A stretch of 64,000 bases of DNA from Aneurinibacillus sp. Ricciae_BoGa-3 (GTDB lineage: Bacteria > Bacillota > Bacilli > Aneurinibacillales > Aneurinibacillaceae), in contig NZ_CP116887.1 in assembly GCF_028421645.1 (NCBI RefSeq), positions 1,614,001 to 1,678,000 of the forward strand. The letters are read 5' to 3'. Both the position numbers and the translations under genes were made by a program. Every line of letters starts with the position of its first letter. Positions within the stretch are counted from its first letter, which is position 1. Shown here in pieces: positions 8,570-17,114 of this stretch. The notes under the pieces were generated by a model. It was not told the DNA's origin, did not search any database, and saw only the letters and a program-made list of their open reading frames with translations.

Positions 8570-10045
8570 ATGCTACTAAACCACCGTCAATCTTCTTTAT
8601 CGTTTCATGCTGAGTTATACAATATGATTCCTGAACATCATATTTTAAAACGAGTCAACAAACATGTTGATTTTTCTTTTATTTATGACTTGGTCAAAGA
8701 CTCATACTGTACTTATTATGGAAGACCTGCCAATGAGCCAGAGATATTATTTCGCCTTCTCTTCATTCAGTTTTTATATGGCCTTTCAGACGAAAGAGTC
8801 ATTGAAGACACGCAAGTTAATCTAGCCTATAAGTGGTTTTTAGGATTGAATCCAGAAGAACCTCTTCCTAATGCTTCCCAACTCAGCCGCTTTCGTCGCC
8901 ATCGCTTAGGGGTGAACAAAATTGAAAAAGTACTGGAGCACATCGTAAAACAATGTGTTGATAAAGGGCTCATAAAGTCAACCGCTCTTATCTTGGACTC
9001 AACACACACTCTGGCAAATGCGACAAAGGACAAGCCATTAGATGTTCTGAAAAAAGCTGCTAATCGTATAATCCGTTCCGTTAAAAAACAACACAGGAAA
9101 CTTTATCAGAAACTGCCAAAATTCCCAAAGTTAGAAGGAACAGAGCAAGAACAAGCGAAACAACTGCTGCATTACTTATCAGATTTAACTGATCAGGTCC
9201 AGGAAAAGCTTCCAGATGCCGAAGGCAGCTTGAAAGAAAAAATAGATATAGCCAAGCAAATTGTAGAAGACGAAAGACTGTTAACAAACAAAGGTATTAG
9301 TTCCGCGATTGATCCGGATGCCCGTTTTGGCCGGAAATCAAAAAACAAGAGTTTTTATGGTTACAAAAACCATATTGCAATGACTGAGGAAGAGATAATT
9401 ACTTCAGTTCATGTAACACCAGGAAACGAAGATGATGGAAAGCAACTTAAGAAACTCGTAAACAACACCAAGGAACAAGAGCTTCCAATTAAAGAGGTAT
9501 TGGCAGATACGGCATATTCAGCTAAAGAAAATCTTACATATCTACAAGAAAAAGTAATCGTAGCCTCGATCCCTTTAAACCCTGCGGTTTATGGCACACG
9601 GGAGGATAACCATTTTCAGTATGACAAGGAAAATGACGAAGTCATTTGTCCTGCTGGACACTCAAGCATTCGCAAGGCAAAAACAGGAAAGAAGGGTCAG
9701 GGTACGAATCAAGTTCTTACCTTTTACTTTGATACTAACCTTTGCCATTTATGTCCCTTGCGGGAAGGCTGTTACAAAGGGACAAAAGAAAAAACATATT
9801 CAATTTCGATTAAGTCAGAAGAACATCAACAACAAATGAGATACCTTACATCGGATGAATATAAAAGCCGAAAAGGAATACGAAATCGCATTGAACATAA
9901 AAATGCTGAATTGAAGAACGTTCATGGATTGATCAGGGCAAAATACCGTGGTCAATTTGGCATGCAAATACAAGCAATTCTAACCGCATTTGTAGTAAAC
10001 GCAAAGAGAATGATAAAGCTAGAAAAAGCTCTCTTTTCTAGTTAA
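8570..10045 (+). CDS. IS1182-family transposase
   Basis: 491 residues, full length for the family. The N-terminal ~110 residues form the family's DUF772-type domain (FRLLFIQFLYGLSDERVIEDT, then LPNASQLSRFRRHRLG). The DDE core follows, with D in ALILDSTHT, D in EVLADTAYSAKEN and E in RIEHKNAELKNVHGL. Between them is a cysteine-containing segment, CHLCPLREGCYKG. The start ATG has GGGGAG 8 bp upstream. The gene is intact and the inverted repeats are perfect, so the copy may be recent and mobile. Confidence 0.93.
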   Translation: MLLNHRQSSLSFHAELYNMIPEHHILKRVNKHVDFSFIYDLVKDSYCTYYGRPANEPEILFRLLFIQFLYGLSDERVIEDTQVNLAYKWFLGLNPEEPLPNASQLSRFRRHRLGVNKIEKVLEHIVKQCVDKGLIKSTALILDSTHTLANATKDKPLDVLKKAANRIIRSVKKQHRKLYQKLPKFPKLEGTEQEQAKQLLHYLSDLTDQVQEKLPDAEGSLKEKIDIAKQIVEDERLLTNKGISSAIDPDARFGRKSKNKSFYGYKNHIAMTEEEIITSVHVTPGNEDDGKQLKKLVNNTKEQELPIKEVLADTAYSAKENLTYLQEKVIVASIPLNPAVYGTREDNHFQYDKENDEVICPAGHSSIRKAKTGKKGQGTNQVLTFYFDTNLCHLCPLREGCYKGTKEKTYSISIKSEEHQQQMRYLTSDEYKSRKGIRNRIEHKNAELKNVHGLIRAKYRGQFGMQIQAILTAFVVNAKRMIKLEKALFSS

Positions 10046-10130
10046 GAAGGAGAGCAAAAACAATTTTAAAACAAAACAACTTCCAAAATTATGTAAAAAC
10101 ATAACTTGGGAGTTGTTTATTAATAACTGA

Positions 10131-10151
10131 GGGGTACTTCGTACCCCTTTT
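10131..10151 (+). terminator. Terminator overlapping the right inverted repeat of the IS
   Basis: A perfect hairpin, GGGGTAC-TTC-GTACCCC, is followed by TTTT. The T-run is the first part of the right inverted repeat, so one sequence serves both as a terminator and as a transposon end. Confidence 0.75.
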
Positions 10152-10162
10152 GCAGTGGCCTC

Positions 10163-10167
10163 TGAAT
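10163..10167. repeat. Possible target-site duplication (TGAAT), right copy
   Basis: TGAAT directly follows the right inverted repeat of the IS and matches 8464-8468. Confidence 0.5.
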
Positions 10168-10218
10168 AATCCCTTTTTTTAAGTATTTAAAGAAGGATTA
10201 TCGGGCATGTTTAATGAA

Positions 10219-10251
10219 GAAAAAGCATCGTCAATTGAACGATGCTTTTTC
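10219..10251 (-). terminator. Terminator of the DUF4183 operon (works in both directions)
   Basis: Perfect 13-bp arms GAAAAAGCATCGT / ACGATGCTTTTTC with a 7-base loop. It lies 18 bp beyond the last minus-strand DUF4183 gene, and the A/T flanks suit either strand. Confidence 0.85.
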
Positions 10252-10268
10252 CGCTTAGTTATTTAACC

Positions 10269-10559
10269 TTAGAAGTTGACGCCAAGTTCCACGAAAATTG
10301 GATCACCAGGATCAAGCGAAGCCCCACCGACAATTGTCAGCTGTGTGGACGTCAAAGTAGCCACTCCGTTTTCCTGAACTAAACCGTTGATATAAAGGGA
10401 GTAGTAAGCATGGGTGGGAAAAGCAGTAATTGCAGCGCCATTATCATCTACAAAAGATGTAGAAGCAATGTTCAAATCTGCTCCAACCACTGTACCAGCC
10501 GAAGCTGGTGCAAAATATTTTTTACTTTTAAGGTTGGGAGAAACAATACTTGCAGCCAT
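10269..10559 (-). CDS. DUF4183 protein, paralog 1 (spore-surface type)
   Basis: 96 residues, no signal peptide and no cysteine. The DUF4183 signature is visible: KYFAPASAGTV near the start, FPTHAYYSLYINGLVQENG in the middle and DPIFVELGVNF at the end. The ribosome binding site GGTGA lies upstream. It is last in a three-gene minus-strand operon and about 80% identical by eye to the next gene. DUF4183 proteins are known from spore-formers and are often near spore-surface genes. The biochemical role is unknown, and structural assembly on the spore surface is inference. Confidence 0.85.
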   Translation of the reverse strand: MAASIVSPNLKSKKYFAPASAGTVVGADLNIASTSFVDDNGAAITAFPTHAYYSLYINGLVQENGVATLTSTQLTIVGGASLDPGDPIFVELGVNF

Positions 10560-10609
10560 TTTTTCACCTACTTTCTGTGCACTTATGGCAACTACCTACT
10601 AGCCACTGG

Positions 10610-10900
10610 CTAGAAGTTGATGCCAAGCTCTACGAAAATGGGATCCGAAGGATCAAGAGCGCCACCGCCAGAAATGACGATTTGGCTAGATGTCACCGTA
10701 GCCACCCCGTTTTCCTGAATCAATCCGTTGATATAAAGAGAGTAGTAGGCATGGTTAGGAAAAGCGGTAATCGCATTGCCATTGTCATCTACAAAAGCAG
10801 TAGCGAGAATCGTCAAGTTTCCGCCAGCCACTGTACCAGCCGAAGCTGGAGCGAAGTATTTATTGCTTTTGAGATTGGGAGAAACAATACTAGCAGCCAT
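10610..10900 (-). CDS. DUF4183 protein, paralog 2 (spore-surface type)
   Basis: 96 residues, same length and architecture as its neighbour at 10269, with identical first ten residues (MAASIVSPNL) and the same ending. The ribosome binding site AGGAGGTGA is near-perfect, stronger than that of the downstream copy. It lies 26 bp after the 430-residue fusion gene and 50 bp before paralog 1, so a tandem duplication inside one operon is clear. It carries the YYSLYINGLIQENG core of DUF4183. Function unknown. Confidence 0.87.
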   Translation of the reverse strand: MAASIVSPNLKSNKYFAPASAGTVAGGNLTILATAFVDDNGNAITAFPNHAYYSLYINGLIQENGVATVTSSQIVISGGGALDPSDPIFVELGINF

Positions 10901-10926
10901 TTTATCTCACCTCCTTTCATATTTCA

Positions 10927-12219
10927 TTAAACGTTGACTACGAATTCAAGAGCAATGGGATCATCACTATCGAGAACAGCTCCGCCTGATATAAGTATTT
11001 GAGAGGGGCTTACAAAAACCACTCCGTTTGGTTGAATCATTCCATTGATAAACAGGTTGTAATAATGAAAAACCGATGGAAAAGCAGTGATGTTATTTCC
11101 ATCGTCGTCCGTAAAGGTCACAGCCGGAATGACCAAGTCATTCCCAACAACCGTTCCTGAGGATACTCTAGAAAAGAACTTTTGAGACGCCAAGAGTGGA
11201 CAAGGAGATCCACAGTTGAGATTTGTACTTGACATAGTTGAAACCTGAACCCCATTCACCGTTGCTGAAGCAGTAATGTTAACCGTTCCACTCGTACCTT
11301 GAGCAGCCGTTAGAGTAGCTGTAAATGTACCATTTACATCGGTTACTGCGGGATTGGGAAAAAACTTAACAGCTCCTGTTCCAACCGAAGTAGTAAAGTT
11401 TACCGTTGCTCCCGATACGGATACTCCCGAACAACTCACTGTACCTGTAATATCAGCCGAACAGTTTATGGTTAGAGGAACTGTTAGCGTAATGTCCGGT
11501 GTGGTACAGGCAGGGACAACGGGCGTTGGATTAGCGGCGTATTGAATATTCTTGCGGACAAATCCAGCGATAAACAGTTTACTTGTTGTACCAACTTTAG
11601 GTTGAATAAGACGACACTGGGTTATTTTTGTACGGTTTTTGATTGTTTTGATTTCGAGAACATTTTGTCCTGCCGGAAAGGCAATCCTTGCACGCATCGG
11701 TATTTGAGCAGAAAGTTCTTGTAACACGACGGATACTTTCACGCCCTTGACTTGTTGATTTTGCAGTATTTTCACTGTGAGATCTAAAATCATTTTCTGT
11801 GATACTTCCGTAAACGTTCCTTCTTCTGCTATCATGATCCCCAGTAGAGGCACACGGTTCAAAGCTTCATTCCACTCGGTAATATCAGCTCTGATTAGTT
11901 CACAGAATACCTGTTCATTGAAAAATTCGGTGCTTTCCTGATGAAATTCCGAAATATCGGTTGACATCAATTGATCTTTTTCAGGAAAGCCGGTACCGAG
12001 TGGTCTGGAAACTGCGAAATCAAACTCGTCGCGGACATTAGTAAAGGGTCCGATTGGAGGGTTTAGAAAACTGGTAATAGACACTACACACTCGAAAGGA
12101 ACATCAACCGTTAAAGAGTTTATCGTCGATAATAGTTCTGCCGTTTCGATTAGTAGGGTCGATGGTAGTGCAACCATACCTATTGATGCTGGGGCTAGGT
12201 CAAAAGTGTTTGATGACAT
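10927..12219 (-). CDS. SPOCS-like / Ig-like / DUF4183 fusion protein, probable spore-surface component
   Basis: 430 residues in three parts. Residues ~1-235 look like a SPOCS/DUF3794-type spore coat module; the stretches FTEVSQKMILDLTVKILQ and KLFIAGFVRKNIQYA are typical. Residues ~245-335 form a bacterial Ig-like repeat (GVSVSGATVNFTTSVG, then DVNGTFTATLTAA). Residues ~340-430 are a DUF4183 domain (FHYYNLFINGMIQPNG). There is no signal peptide, as expected for proteins deposited from the mother cell. The start has a strong AAGGAGGA site. It is first in the operon with two stand-alone DUF4183 genes. The SPOCS assignment is moderate; the other two domains are clearer. Confidence 0.7.
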   Translation of the reverse strand: MSSNTFDLAPASIGMVALPSTLLIETAELLSTINSLTVDVPFECVVSITSFLNPPIGPFTNVRDEFDFAVSRPLGTGFPEKDQLMSTDISEFHQESTEFFNEQVFCELIRADITEWNEALNRVPLLGIMIAEEGTFTEVSQKMILDLTVKILQNQQVKGVKVSVVLQELSAQIPMRARIAFPAGQNVLEIKTIKNRTKITQCRLIQPKVGTTSKLFIAGFVRKNIQYAANPTPVVPACTTPDITLTVPLTINCSADITGTVSCSGVSVSGATVNFTTSVGTGAVKFFPNPAVTDVNGTFTATLTAAQGTSGTVNITASATVNGVQVSTMSSTNLNCGSPCPLLASQKFFSRVSSGTVVGNDLVIPAVTFTDDDGNNITAFPSVFHYYNLFINGMIQPNGVVFVSPSQILISGGAVLDSDDPIALEFVVNV

Positions 12220-13355
12220 TTATTTTCCTTCCTCCTTTATTGTACGTAGGACATGCTATTTGGCTTGGATGAATTACCAAATGCTGATAAGAAATCTTAA
12301 ATTCAAACGAATGCCCTGTTACGTGCTTGCAAGAAGTGACCGCAGGAAAGATTATTTTCTGTTTTTAAGGAATATGTAAACCAAAGCAGTGCCAAAAGCT
12401 CCGCTAAAAAAGACATGTCTCTTCTAGTAGCATGCTATGCAGGAAAGGATGAACATGCCTTAGATAAATATTCATTAAAGTAAAAATGTGCAATATCTAT
12501 TTGGTTTTTCTTTAGAAAGCAGAAAAGACTGATAGAACGTCCATTCATTTACTATGCACAGACAATAAAAACCCCCTTGACAAAAGGGGGAATTAGCTTC
12601 TCATGCGACTCAAATTGAATTTGCCTAAATATATTATCCGTTGTTTGCTGATACGAGTAACGGCATATAACAGCCGCATAAATATAGTGCAGTTTTGGGT
12701 TGTACAGAACTCCCGATGTTAATTAAAAATAAGGTGGGCAGAGATATGGATAAAGAACTCCGTTTCAAATAACCTTTTCATTGGCTAATTGAAGTGTTTT
12801 CATCAATTGATTAGTATTAGTTACGGATTTAGGCTAAATCAGAAGGTTTTTTTGCTTTTTAAAATGACATAAATCCGTACTAACTATAAGTTATGACATT
12901 CATGTCCCTAATGATTGAACAATTCAACTATCCTCCCTCAATAAGAAAACGCATATCTCTTGTTTCCTTCTGTTTTCTCAGGATTTCAAAGCTATTTAGA
13001 TTTAGTAGACGTTCTCTCATTGGAACGGGGAGGAAGCCTAGGATATTTTTGGAGGTGGAGGGCAAAAAAAACTGCAGCTACCTATCCACTTTCATCCAAA
13101 AAGTGGGTATTTAGTTAACCTATGGTCGCACTGGTGGATCTCCACATTTCTCATGGAGGTCAACCCTCCCATGTCTCACAGAGTCTTCGCTCCAAAATTC
13201 CTTCGTCCAACCTTTCCATGAGGTGGATGTCAATGATGCTGCCCGACAGGGTCCTTGCCCGAACTATAGTTGAATGACTGACTAATCCGTGCTTCAAATG
13301 TCTACTAAATCTTTGAACCTTCCATATGCCTGATTAACTTCCAGGAAACAAACGA
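12220..13355. other. 1.1-kb region without a convincing gene between DUF4183 operon and IS110 remnant
   Basis: Mostly AT-rich, with no frame showing good codon structure and a ribosome binding site. The only notable element up to ~13115 is the hairpin at 12567-12592. The last ~240 bases, up to the IS110 stop at 13356, have a different, more GC-rich texture and probably belong to the 3' non-coding end of the insertion sequence. A 73-codon frame at 12893-13114 has no recognisable features. Confidence 0.5.
12567..12592 (-). terminator. Minus-strand hairpin terminator
   Basis: Arms CCCCCTT and AAGGGGG with a 5-base loop. On the minus strand it is followed by a T-run (plus-strand AAAAA at 12567-12571). 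Confidence 0.5.
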
Positions 13356-14366
13356 TTAGGCTGCGTTCTTTACGAGTGCCATATGAGGGATGTCCCTTAA
13401 CATTCTTTCTTCACTAAACTCACACTGTTTTTTACCTATGGTAAACAACACATGTATCAATTTATTGCACAGAGCGATGAGGGACTGCATCTTTTTCAAC
13501 GGATTATCCGCACGTTTCGTATAGTATGCATGTAGAGCCTTAAAAGCAGAATTCTTGGCGACCAAGGGCATGACCACTCGGAAGAGGAGAGCTCTCAAGG
13601 TCTTCCTTCCTCTCTTCGTAATCTTGGTTTGTCCCTTATGTTTACCTGATGTATTTTCTTTTAAGCTTAGTCCTGCCAGCTTTATAATCTGGCGGGGATG
13701 CGAATAGTTGTTTAGGTCTCCGACCTCTGCGAAAAAGCCTGCCACTGTATCTTTACCAATCCCTTTGATGGCTACCATTTGAGGAACACCAGGTATCTGT
13801 TCAAGTAAGACATCAAATTTAGATTCTAGTTCTTCGAACTTTTGTTTAATGAGATGGTACTTATCGAGTAGTGTGTTAATCTCTACTTTTGCCATCTCTG
13901 ATCCCTCACGGCTGCCGATCGAAAGAGCGGCTGCCTGTTTTATCTCTCTCACCTTTCCAAGACCCACTGCACGTTTTACGGCTTTTTTAAGATAGGCTAG
14001 TATCTCTTCATCAGAGAATTTTACCAGCTCATTTGGTAGTAAGCCCAGCTTTAACAGCTGGAGGGCTGCTTTGCCTTCCCAGTCTTTAAACACCGTTAGA
14101 AACTCCGGAAAATACCGGTCCAGCCAATTATGAATTTGCCCGTGCACTGCTTGAAGGTCAACAGATAGAAGATCACGTATTTTTCTTGCCACGTGAAGTT
14201 CGGCATACACTCCTTGCGGAATGTTAGGTTCAGCATATCTCCCATCTTTGACTAATTGTGCAATCACCCGGGCATCTAAAAATGCCATCTTTATCCATTG
14301 GAATAGAACAAAGGAGGTATTCGCGTTAGCCAAAAAATCGGTTGAAGTTTTCGCGAAATTAAACAA
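13356..14366 (-). pseudogene. IS110-family transposase, N-terminal catalytic part missing
   Basis: The frame is 336 codons, but the family is usually about 400-430 residues. From DARVIAQLVKDGRYAEPN onward it matches the middle and C-terminal parts of IS110 transposases: a coiled region, then PGVPQMVAIKGIGKDTVAGFFAEVG (transposase_20 helix-hairpin-helix) and the conserved C-terminal serine region. The first ~35 residues are not family sequence, and most of the DEDD RuvC-like domain is absent, so the enzyme cannot be active. It is a remnant created by deletion or insertion near 14250. No ribosome binding site is evident. Confidence 0.8.
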
Positions 14367-14728
14367 TAAAATAGTCGTGAACTAGCATTAAACCTTCATA
14401 ACAAACGGATACAATACTTTGCTTCCGTTTGTTATGATCAAGTTCCTATATGAACTTACGGGCTAAACTGCCCGTTAGCCATCCATGCAGCGGAGGCTGA
14501 ATAAATTTAGTGCAACAATTTTGTAGAAATGTTGTTGTAAAAGAGGTCTTATATGTGGTCATAAAGAAAAGAGCATGAGTTAGGATCATCCCCTTTGCTC
14601 ATACTCTTTATTTTTGTTATACATTTCATATCAAATCAGATAAATTCTATTTTCACCTAGAAATAAGGGTTATTTAATAAAAACGAGCAAGAGAGGTGCT
14701 TAATAGTTTTTGAGTTTTTGTGCATTCA
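14367..14728. other. Intergenic region with a long inverted repeat
   Basis: No gene seen. A perfect inverted repeat, ATAACAAACGGA...TCCGTTTGTTAT, spans about 14399-14437, and GGGCTAAACTGCCC follows near 14460-14473. These sit just upstream of the truncated IS110 gene and may be the junction of the event that removed its N-terminus. Confidence 0.5.
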
Positions 14729-14866
14729 TTATGCAGGATAATTATCCTTTCCTTCGCATTGAGGGCATTGTGTCTTGTAGGATTCGGCCTGTTCATCCAT
14801 TACGGTTCCGCAGTTTGCGCATTGCTTTTTCGGCAGGTTGTTATAAAATTCTGATACTGGTTTCAT
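14729..14866 (-). CDS. yhfH: YhfH family small zinc-ribbon protein (45 aa)
   Basis: A 45-residue minus-strand gene, easily missed. The start ATG at 14866 has AGGAGGT about 7 bp upstream. The product begins MKPVSEFYNNLPKKQCANCG and has two CxxC knuckles (CANCG at 16-20 and CPQC at 34-37) with EQAESY between them. That is the pattern of the Bacillales YhfH family of unknown function. The two knuckles should bind one zinc ion. The opposite strand has a 63-codon frame over the same bases that has no features. AT-rich DNA upstream (14880-14940) probably holds the promoter. Confidence 0.8.
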   Translation of the reverse strand: MKPVSEFYNNLPKKQCANCGTVMDEQAESYKTQCPQCEGKDNYPA

Positions 14867-15057
14867 GGTTGACTACCTCCTTTTTTTCTATTGTAATATA
14901 ACAGATGTTCAATATAAAAATTGTGTTATACAATATGTTGTCCCGTATTCTCTCACAATCACCAATTTTCACGCGTATGCTCTATTATTCTGACTTTTTT
15001 AAATTTATTTCCATCCGTACTTAGTATGGGAAGTTGTGCTTTTTTTATTCGAAATAA

Positions 15058-15138
15058 GAAAAGCATCGCGCCTCATGCCGCTCTTCCTTTCCCACATACA
15101 AGTTTTACGGCCGCTTTGTGTCACGCCGGCGGGCCGTC
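15058..15138 (-). repeat. Remnant copy of the dispersed repeat (copy C, ~81 bp)
   Basis: Read on the minus strand, this matches the last ~80 bases of the repeats at 18911-19236 and 55405-55731. Shared parts include a 22-base identical block with the repeat at 18911 (15097-15118, containing CAAAGCGGCCGT) and a terminal inverted-repeat half, here GAAAAGCATCGCG on the plus strand. Beyond 15138 the similarity stops, so this is a truncated copy. Confidence 0.75.
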
Positions 15139-15176
15139 ATTACTTGATTATTTTAGAGTGAAATACATACCTATAC

Positions 15177-15203
15177 AAAAAAGCTTTCCCTTGATGGGAA
15201 AGC
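15177..15203 (-). terminator. Terminator of DUF948 gene
   Basis: Stem GCTTTCCC / GGGAAAGC with a 5-base loop. On the minus strand it is followed by TTTTTT. It lies 15 bp after the DUF948 stop. Confidence 0.85.
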
Positions 15204-15217
15204 CCTGACAACACTCG

Positions 15218-15634
15218 TTACATGGATTTAATTTTTTCATTCTTTCGCAGTTTATCGAAGCCTTGATAAATGCTAAAACCCGCGGTAATCCATTCAGGGA
15301 GTTTATCCTTCCATGTACCATTGCTCTTTTCTAGCTTTTCCTGCAGGCTATCCGAAGCGGTAGTAAGGCCTCTTCCAATGGAGTCCACGGCCTCGAAGCT
15401 GGAATCCAGTCTGTCCATTTTTTCCGCTATATCGCTTGAGATGCGATTGATTTCACCCAGTGATACATCTACGCTTGCCATTAATCGGTTGATATTCGAT
15501 TGAACATGTTTAACAGTCTCGTCAGCATGCTTTACAAGCGGAATTAAACTTTTGAAGAAAAGGATCATGTAAACGGTGAAAACCACCACCGCGATGGCGA
15601 TGATAACTACACCGATTGATATGGCTGTCTGCAT
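15218..15634 (-). CDS. DUF948 domain membrane protein (YtxG-like)
   Basis: 138 residues. One N-terminal transmembrane helix (~residues 5-28, ISIGVVIIAIAVVVFTVYMI) is followed by a long amphipathic, coiled-coil-prone region (VKHADETVKHVQSNINRLM, then SSDIAEKMDRLDSS). This is the DUF948 architecture, as in the Bacillus general-stress protein YtxG. The product is probably membrane-anchored with the coil in the cytoplasm. The start is preceded by AAAAGGAGGGG. It is a single gene with its own terminator. Function is not established. Confidence 0.85.
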   Translation of the reverse strand: MQTAISIGVVIIAIAVVVFTVYMILFFKSLIPLVKHADETVKHVQSNINRLMASVDVSLGEINRISSDIAEKMDRLDSSFEAVDSIGRGLTTASDSLQEKLEKSNGTWKDKLPEWITAGFSIYQGFDKLRKNEKIKSM

Positions 15635-15858
15635 GCAAACCCCTCCTTTTACGATACTTGGCTGGCTTTTACTTTATTACCCGCACCCATATGTGATTTA
15701 AACCAATCGCTTGTAAATGCTCTGCGCCGTTTACTTCTTTTTTCTACACAAGTAAAATGGGATAGGAATAGCTTTCCACATGTCGAATACATCTAGAGGA
15801 AAGTCCTGGTGTCGATCATGATGCCGGGTTCCATAAAGCAACGGGAGGATACTTTACA

Positions 15859-17043
15859 ATGGTGAAACAATTCTTGCGGAGGATTTTCTCTTCAAGAGGA
15901 TTAGAGGAAGAGGCTGCAGCTGTTAATGAACCTGTTGACGCAATGGTGGAAGACGTAAAAATAGAGAAACAGGATGCAATGGAGTGGCAGCGCCCGGGAG
16001 CAGATGAACCTGCACCTGTCGGGCAAACTGCACCGGATTGGCCACTTGACTCACCGCTGACGCTCATAATTAACAGGGACAAAATTGAAAAACATAACTA
16101 CAAAGAAGCGATTCAATTAGTTGCTGATGTGTTTCAAAACATTGAACAGGGATTGCGCAGAAGCGGAAGGGTCCGCCTTTCGCTGGACGCTCATCTTGTG
16201 GATGAGATGGATGAATTTCTTGGCAGGCGCCTGGGCAAATACATTGAACAGCTAGAACAGCAGACGTATGATTTAACCGCTTTTATAGATTGGGAAGACG
16301 ACGAAACCGTATCGATTTATGAGCATTTTGTGCTGCCTTCCCAATCGGAGAAGCAGGACGATTTTTTCCGGAGCAGGCTCATCCTGATTTATGACACGTG
16401 CGGCGCGCTGGAATGGGATTACCAGCCTGTAGCCCGAAGATTTGCACAGGCACTTGGTTTTGTTCTGCCCCAACAGTACTTTGTTGATTTTGAAGTGTGG
16501 CTGGGTTCATTGGATAAGGCCGAAGAGGATCAGGCGGCTAATAAAACTTTATCAGAGAAACCGGAAAACGTAGAGACTGCTGCACAGGAACCAGATTTTA
16601 CCCACATGATTCCTTTTCAAATCTCGCGGGAAGAAGTAGAGAACGAAGATATAAATAAATTTGAACGGTTTTTTAACGCCATGACAGCAGAAGAAATGGA
16701 ACGGAAGAAAGGGAAGATCGTTTTTTCCTTTTACGGATTTGCTGGGGAAGTGGACGACTTAGTGAATAATCGGTCCGTTAATTCGTGGGCAAGTCTGTTG
16801 ATCGAGAAGTACCCTCATATTTTCTACTTCTTAAACGACGAATACGTACCGATGACTTCGTTTCTCACATCCCTTGTTGTAACAGCTAATATTGAAGGGG
16901 AAGAAATTCACTATAACGAGGAAGAACTTGCGGAACTCTCCTCGTTTATTGGGAGTGCTCTGCAGCGTGTGGCAGAATTAACCGGGGAAGACGGTGAACA
17001 ATTGGTCCGGGAGTTTGAAAGCAAACTGCATGCCAAATTTTAG
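15859..17043 (+). CDS. Uncharacterised acidic protein (394 aa)
   Basis: I do not recognise this family. 394 residues, strongly acidic, no signal peptide and no membrane segment. Two similar-looking halves are separated by an acidic linker at ~residues 220-260. One is around GRVRLSLDAHLVDEMDEFLGR; the other is around GKIVFSFYGFAGEVDDLVNN, followed by EKYPHIFYFLNDEYVPMTSF. Both pair a beta strand with a D/E-rich helix, which suggests an internal duplication. The start ATG has GGGAGG ~9 bp upstream. It stands alone between a minus-strand gene and a secreted stalk-domain gene. Confidence 0.8.
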   Translation: MVKQFLRRIFSSRGLEEEAAAVNEPVDAMVEDVKIEKQDAMEWQRPGADEPAPVGQTAPDWPLDSPLTLIINRDKIEKHNYKEAIQLVADVFQNIEQGLRRSGRVRLSLDAHLVDEMDEFLGRRLGKYIEQLEQQTYDLTAFIDWEDDETVSIYEHFVLPSQSEKQDDFFRSRLILIYDTCGALEWDYQPVARRFAQALGFVLPQQYFVDFEVWLGSLDKAEEDQAANKTLSEKPENVETAAQEPDFTHMIPFQISREEVENEDINKFERFFNAMTAEEMERKKGKIVFSFYGFAGEVDDLVNNRSVNSWASLLIEKYPHIFYFLNDEYVPMTSFLTSLVVTANIEGEEIHYNEEELAELSSFIGSALQRVAELTGEDGEQLVREFESKLHAKF

Positions 17044-17114
17044 TTTCATGCAACAATTCCTTTACTTGCGTCGTCAAGGTATATATGATCGATGTATAGA
17101 AGGAGATGAGCATC

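Larger units (their letters stand above)
8469..10162 (+). mobile_element. Complete IS1182-family insertion sequence
   Basis: 1,694 bp bounded by perfect 15-bp inverted repeats, GAGGCCACTGCAAAA at 8469-8483 and its reverse complement at 10148-10162. The pentanucleotide TGAAT flanks it on both sides (8464-8468 and 10163-10167) and could be a target duplication. One transposase gene fills the middle. A strong hairpin terminator lies just inside each end, which would insulate the transposase from outside transcription. Confidence 0.9.

Noticed and set aside
12893..13114. 73-codon plus-strand frame in the 12.2-13.4 kb gap
   Set aside because: No ribosome binding site, no family-like pattern and an unusual composition; it lies in non-coding DNA near the IS110 remnant.
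14921..15208. 95-codon plus-strand frame across repeat copy C
   Set aside because: It runs through the repeat remnant and the DUF948 terminator, so it is an accident of sequence.
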